Shown one piece after another: positions 62,644 to 64,000 of a DNA stretch of 64,000 bases. Position 1 is the stretch's first letter. The number at the start of each line of letters is the position of its first letter. The notes beneath the pieces are model-generated. The model had not been told where the DNA came from. It saw only the letters and a program-made list of their open reading frames with translations, and searched no databases. The translations under genes and the position numbers were made by a program. The DNA is from Clostridiaceae bacterium AM27-36LB (GTDB lineage: Bacteria; Bacillota; Clostridia; Lachnospirales; Lachnospiraceae): the NCBI GenBank assembly GCA_003480725.1, contig QUJQ01000002.1:316754-380753 (forward strand), written 5' to 3'.

Positions 62644-63138
62644 TTACTCTTCCCAGGCATTAAGCCCACGGCTTTGTTTTTCAATTGCCTGCTCAAGGGT
62701 GATTTTTTCCGGATCTCCCTGCAGGTATTCCATAAGCTCAGGGATTCCTTCTTTTGTCACATTGTTGACTTCAAAAATCGGATCACACCCGGAATTTGCC
62801 AGCCACTGTCTTACCATCGGGATATTTGCATATGGCGAATCAATCTTCGTGATAATACCGATCAATGGGCGGTTCACGAAGCACTGACAATTAGCCTCAA
62901 ATACACTGAACGGCTCATCTGCAGCCATTACGATTGCAATAATATCTGCCTCAAATGAAAAACATGCCAATGCAACACCGACATTTTTGGATTCTGCATA
63001 TTCTCCCGGGGTATCAATGGTATCTTCAGCTGTATTGGTATACTGCGTCTTATGATAATGCAGCTCTTCACCCTTCAAAGCCTGTGTAAGAGAGGTCTTT
63101 CCGGACTCACTTCGTCCCATCAAGAATAATCTTTTCAT
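62644..63138 (-). CDS. EutP/PduV family GTPase-like microcompartment protein
   Basis: Ras-like P-loop protein of ethanolamine/propanediol microcompartment operons. P-loop FLMGRSESGKTSLTQ (residues 5-19), a DTPGEY switch motif (~42) and a degenerate specificity motif TKID (~97). 164 residues. The family associates with shells; PduV is linked to shell movement, EutP also shows kinase activity. Last gene before the terminator and 3 bp after a shell gene. Confidence 0.93.
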   Translation of the reverse strand: MKRLFLMGRSESGKTSLTQALKGEELHYHKTQYTNTAEDTIDTPGEYAESKNVGVALACFSFEADIIAIVMAADEPFSVFEANCQCFVNRPLIGIITKIDSPYANIPMVRQWLANSGCDPIFEVNNVTKEGIPELMEYLQGDPEKITLEQAIEKQSRGLNAWEE

Positions 63139-63141
63139 TTC

Positions 63142-63573
63142 CTAATTCTCCGTCAGTTCACAAGCTCCAAACTTCAAGGTGTTTCCAAAATAATCCAACA
63201 CTTCCTGAAGAGCGATCTTTATATTTTCTCTTTCACCAGTCAGGATCAGAGATCCATTAAACCGATCCATAAACCCAATCTCGACATTTGCCACTTTCGT
63301 TGCGATGTCAGCAGCTACTACCGCACCTTCCCAGGGTGTAAACTGCAATAATCCAAGGCTCTCTCCTGTATGATCTTCACCTAAATGTACACCGATATGA
63401 AGTCCCAGATTTTTATATACCTCCGAATCCGACACTCCGATCAGATGTGCAAGCGATACCTCGCTTCCAGGAATACGGATACGAACCAGACGAAGCTTGT
63501 CACCTTGTAATGCCTCATAGTTCTCCGAAAATATATACTCCAGAAATTCTTCTCTCGTTAATCTCTGTTTCAT
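63142..63573 (-). CDS. Microcompartment shell protein, EutS/PduU type (longer paralog)
   Basis: Circularly permuted BMC-domain hexamer protein. The BMC core runs from VSLAHLIGVSDSEVYKNLGL to GFMDRFNGSLILTGERENIKIALQEVLDYF. An N-terminal extension (residues 1-35, MKQRLTREEFLEYIF) makes it 143 residues against the usual ~115. It is the second of two tandem permuted shell genes. Confidence 0.93.
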   Translation of the reverse strand: MKQRLTREEFLEYIFSENYEALQGDKLRLVRIRIPGSEVSLAHLIGVSDSEVYKNLGLHIGVHLGEDHTGESLGLLQFTPWEGAVVAADIATKVANVEIGFMDRFNGSLILTGERENIKIALQEVLDYFGNTLKFGACELTEN

Positions 63574-63582
63574 AGGGATTCC

Positions 63583-63945
63583 TTACCGCTGCGTGACCGG
63601 ACAGGTGACATATCCAAGAACATCATGGTAATAGCGAACAACCTCATTGAGAGCACTTCTTACATCTGAAATATCTCCGGTGATGATCAAAGTTCCGGTA
63701 AAACGATCTGCAAATCCAAGATATACATTTCCGCTTTTTATTGCAATATCAGAAGCAATAACGGCTGATTCCGGTGGAGTCATATTCATGATCCCGATCG
63801 CAGATGATCCATAATCAATAGAAGGATTCAGACCCAGCTTCTGGTAAATGATCGGAGCCGGTCCGCCCATCACATGTGCAAGTGTGATCTCTTTACCTGC
63901 AACGGTCTCCTGTACAATTCTGATCTGATCTCTATGGTCAATCAT
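63583..63945 (-). CDS. Microcompartment shell protein, EutS/PduU type
   Basis: Circularly permuted BMC protein of 120 residues, close to EutS/PduU: ITLAHVMGGPAPIIYQKLGL, NMTPPESAVIASDIAIKSGNV and GFADRFTGTLIITGDISDVRSALNEVV. Forms hexamers with a capped pore in known relatives. AGGAGG lies 8 nt upstream. Nine bp separate it from the second paralog. Whether the compartment handles ethanolamine or propanediol is not decided by these genes; fucO in the window favours propanediol. Confidence 0.94.
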   Translation of the reverse strand: MIDHRDQIRIVQETVAGKEITLAHVMGGPAPIIYQKLGLNPSIDYGSSAIGIMNMTPPESAVIASDIAIKSGNVYLGFADRFTGTLIITGDISDVRSALNEVVRYYHDVLGYVTCPVTQR

Positions 63946-63961
63946 CTCTTATTCCTCCTGG

Positions 63962-64000
63962 TTACATAATAAACTGGATACAGTCACCTGATATTCCGGC
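63962..64000 (-). CDS. Partial gene, C-terminal end only
   Basis: Last 12 codons and TAA stop of a gene entering from beyond the window (residues AGISGDCIQFIM). It lies 16 bp upstream of the EutS-like gene in the same direction, so it is probably part of the same microcompartment operon. Too short to identify. Confidence 0.6.
   Translation of the reverse strand, partial: AGISGDCIQFIM

Overview
The window looks like chromosomal core DNA from a spore-forming, Gram-positive anaerobe of the Clostridia, most likely a gut Lachnospiraceae (Blautia/Dorea/Ruminococcus type). The reasons are: spoIIGA-sigE and sigG; a T-box leader on leuA; a biotin-dependent Na+-pump decarboxylase operon; lactaldehyde reductase plus the end of a bacterial-microcompartment locus; strong AGGAGG ribosome sites; moderate GC; and a long-form PRPP synthetase. 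Species assignment is inference. About 70 genes are packed on 64 kb, almost all on the minus strand. The exceptions are prs, ylmC-sigG and one tRNA.

Layout, left to right (most units are read right to left). 1-8 kb: SleB-type cell-wall hydrolase; leuA with a leucine T-box; an acyltransferase plus GT-C-like membrane protein pair; ilvN-ilvC. 8-12.3 kb: a PspA envelope-stress module (pspA, zinc-ribbon membrane protein, SPFH/zinc-ribbon protein, small membrane protein) followed by a homocysteine methyltransferase. 12.3-20.2 kb: gpsA-plsY-der-radical SAM/DUF512, divergent prs, nagB, pgeF, yraN. 20.2-27.1 kb: ylxM-ffh-rpsP-khpA-rimM-trmD, then rplS-lepB paralog-rbgA-lepB-rnhB. 27-35.7 kb: dnaJ-like, yitT-niaR, fucO, and aroK-FAD protein-cmk-ispH-rpsA. 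35.8-41.2 kb: a five-gene Na+-translocating carboxyltransferase operon. 41.3-47 kb: efp, nrdR, ylmC, sigG, sigE-spoIIGA, aroE-aroD. 47-60 kb: a reduced division and cell wall cluster, mraZ-rsmH-ftsL-two class B PBPs-mraY-murD-ftsW-murA-divIB-ftsZ. It is interrupted by an opposing tRNA-Gly and lacks murE, murF, murG and ftsA. 60-64 kb: lgt with a tiny Spo0E-like gene, ychF behind a structured leader, and the last genes of a microcompartment operon (eutP/pduV and two EutS/PduU shell proteins).

The most interesting signals are these. (i) A signal-peptidase-I paralog has both catalytic residues replaced (Ser to Ala, Lys to Arg), next to an intact lepB. (ii) Spo0A-box-like sites occur at three promoters: pspA, spoIIGA and lgt/Spo0E-like. 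The spoIIGA site resembles the unusual long-spacer Bacillus spoIIG promoter. (iii) Five CCAC-type repeats at 10-11 bp spacing lie over the mraZ start region and look like an MraZ operator. (iv) The ychF leader is a compact folded RNA candidate. (v) A hybrid decarboxylase operon has two different carboxyltransferases and a lipoprotein-type OadG. (vi) One division PBP carries KTA in place of KTG, and its ribosome site is built into the preceding terminator hairpin.

Start codons were moved inward wherever a good Shine-Dalgarno sequence and family alignment supported it; these choices are stated per gene. Promoters are sequence matches only.
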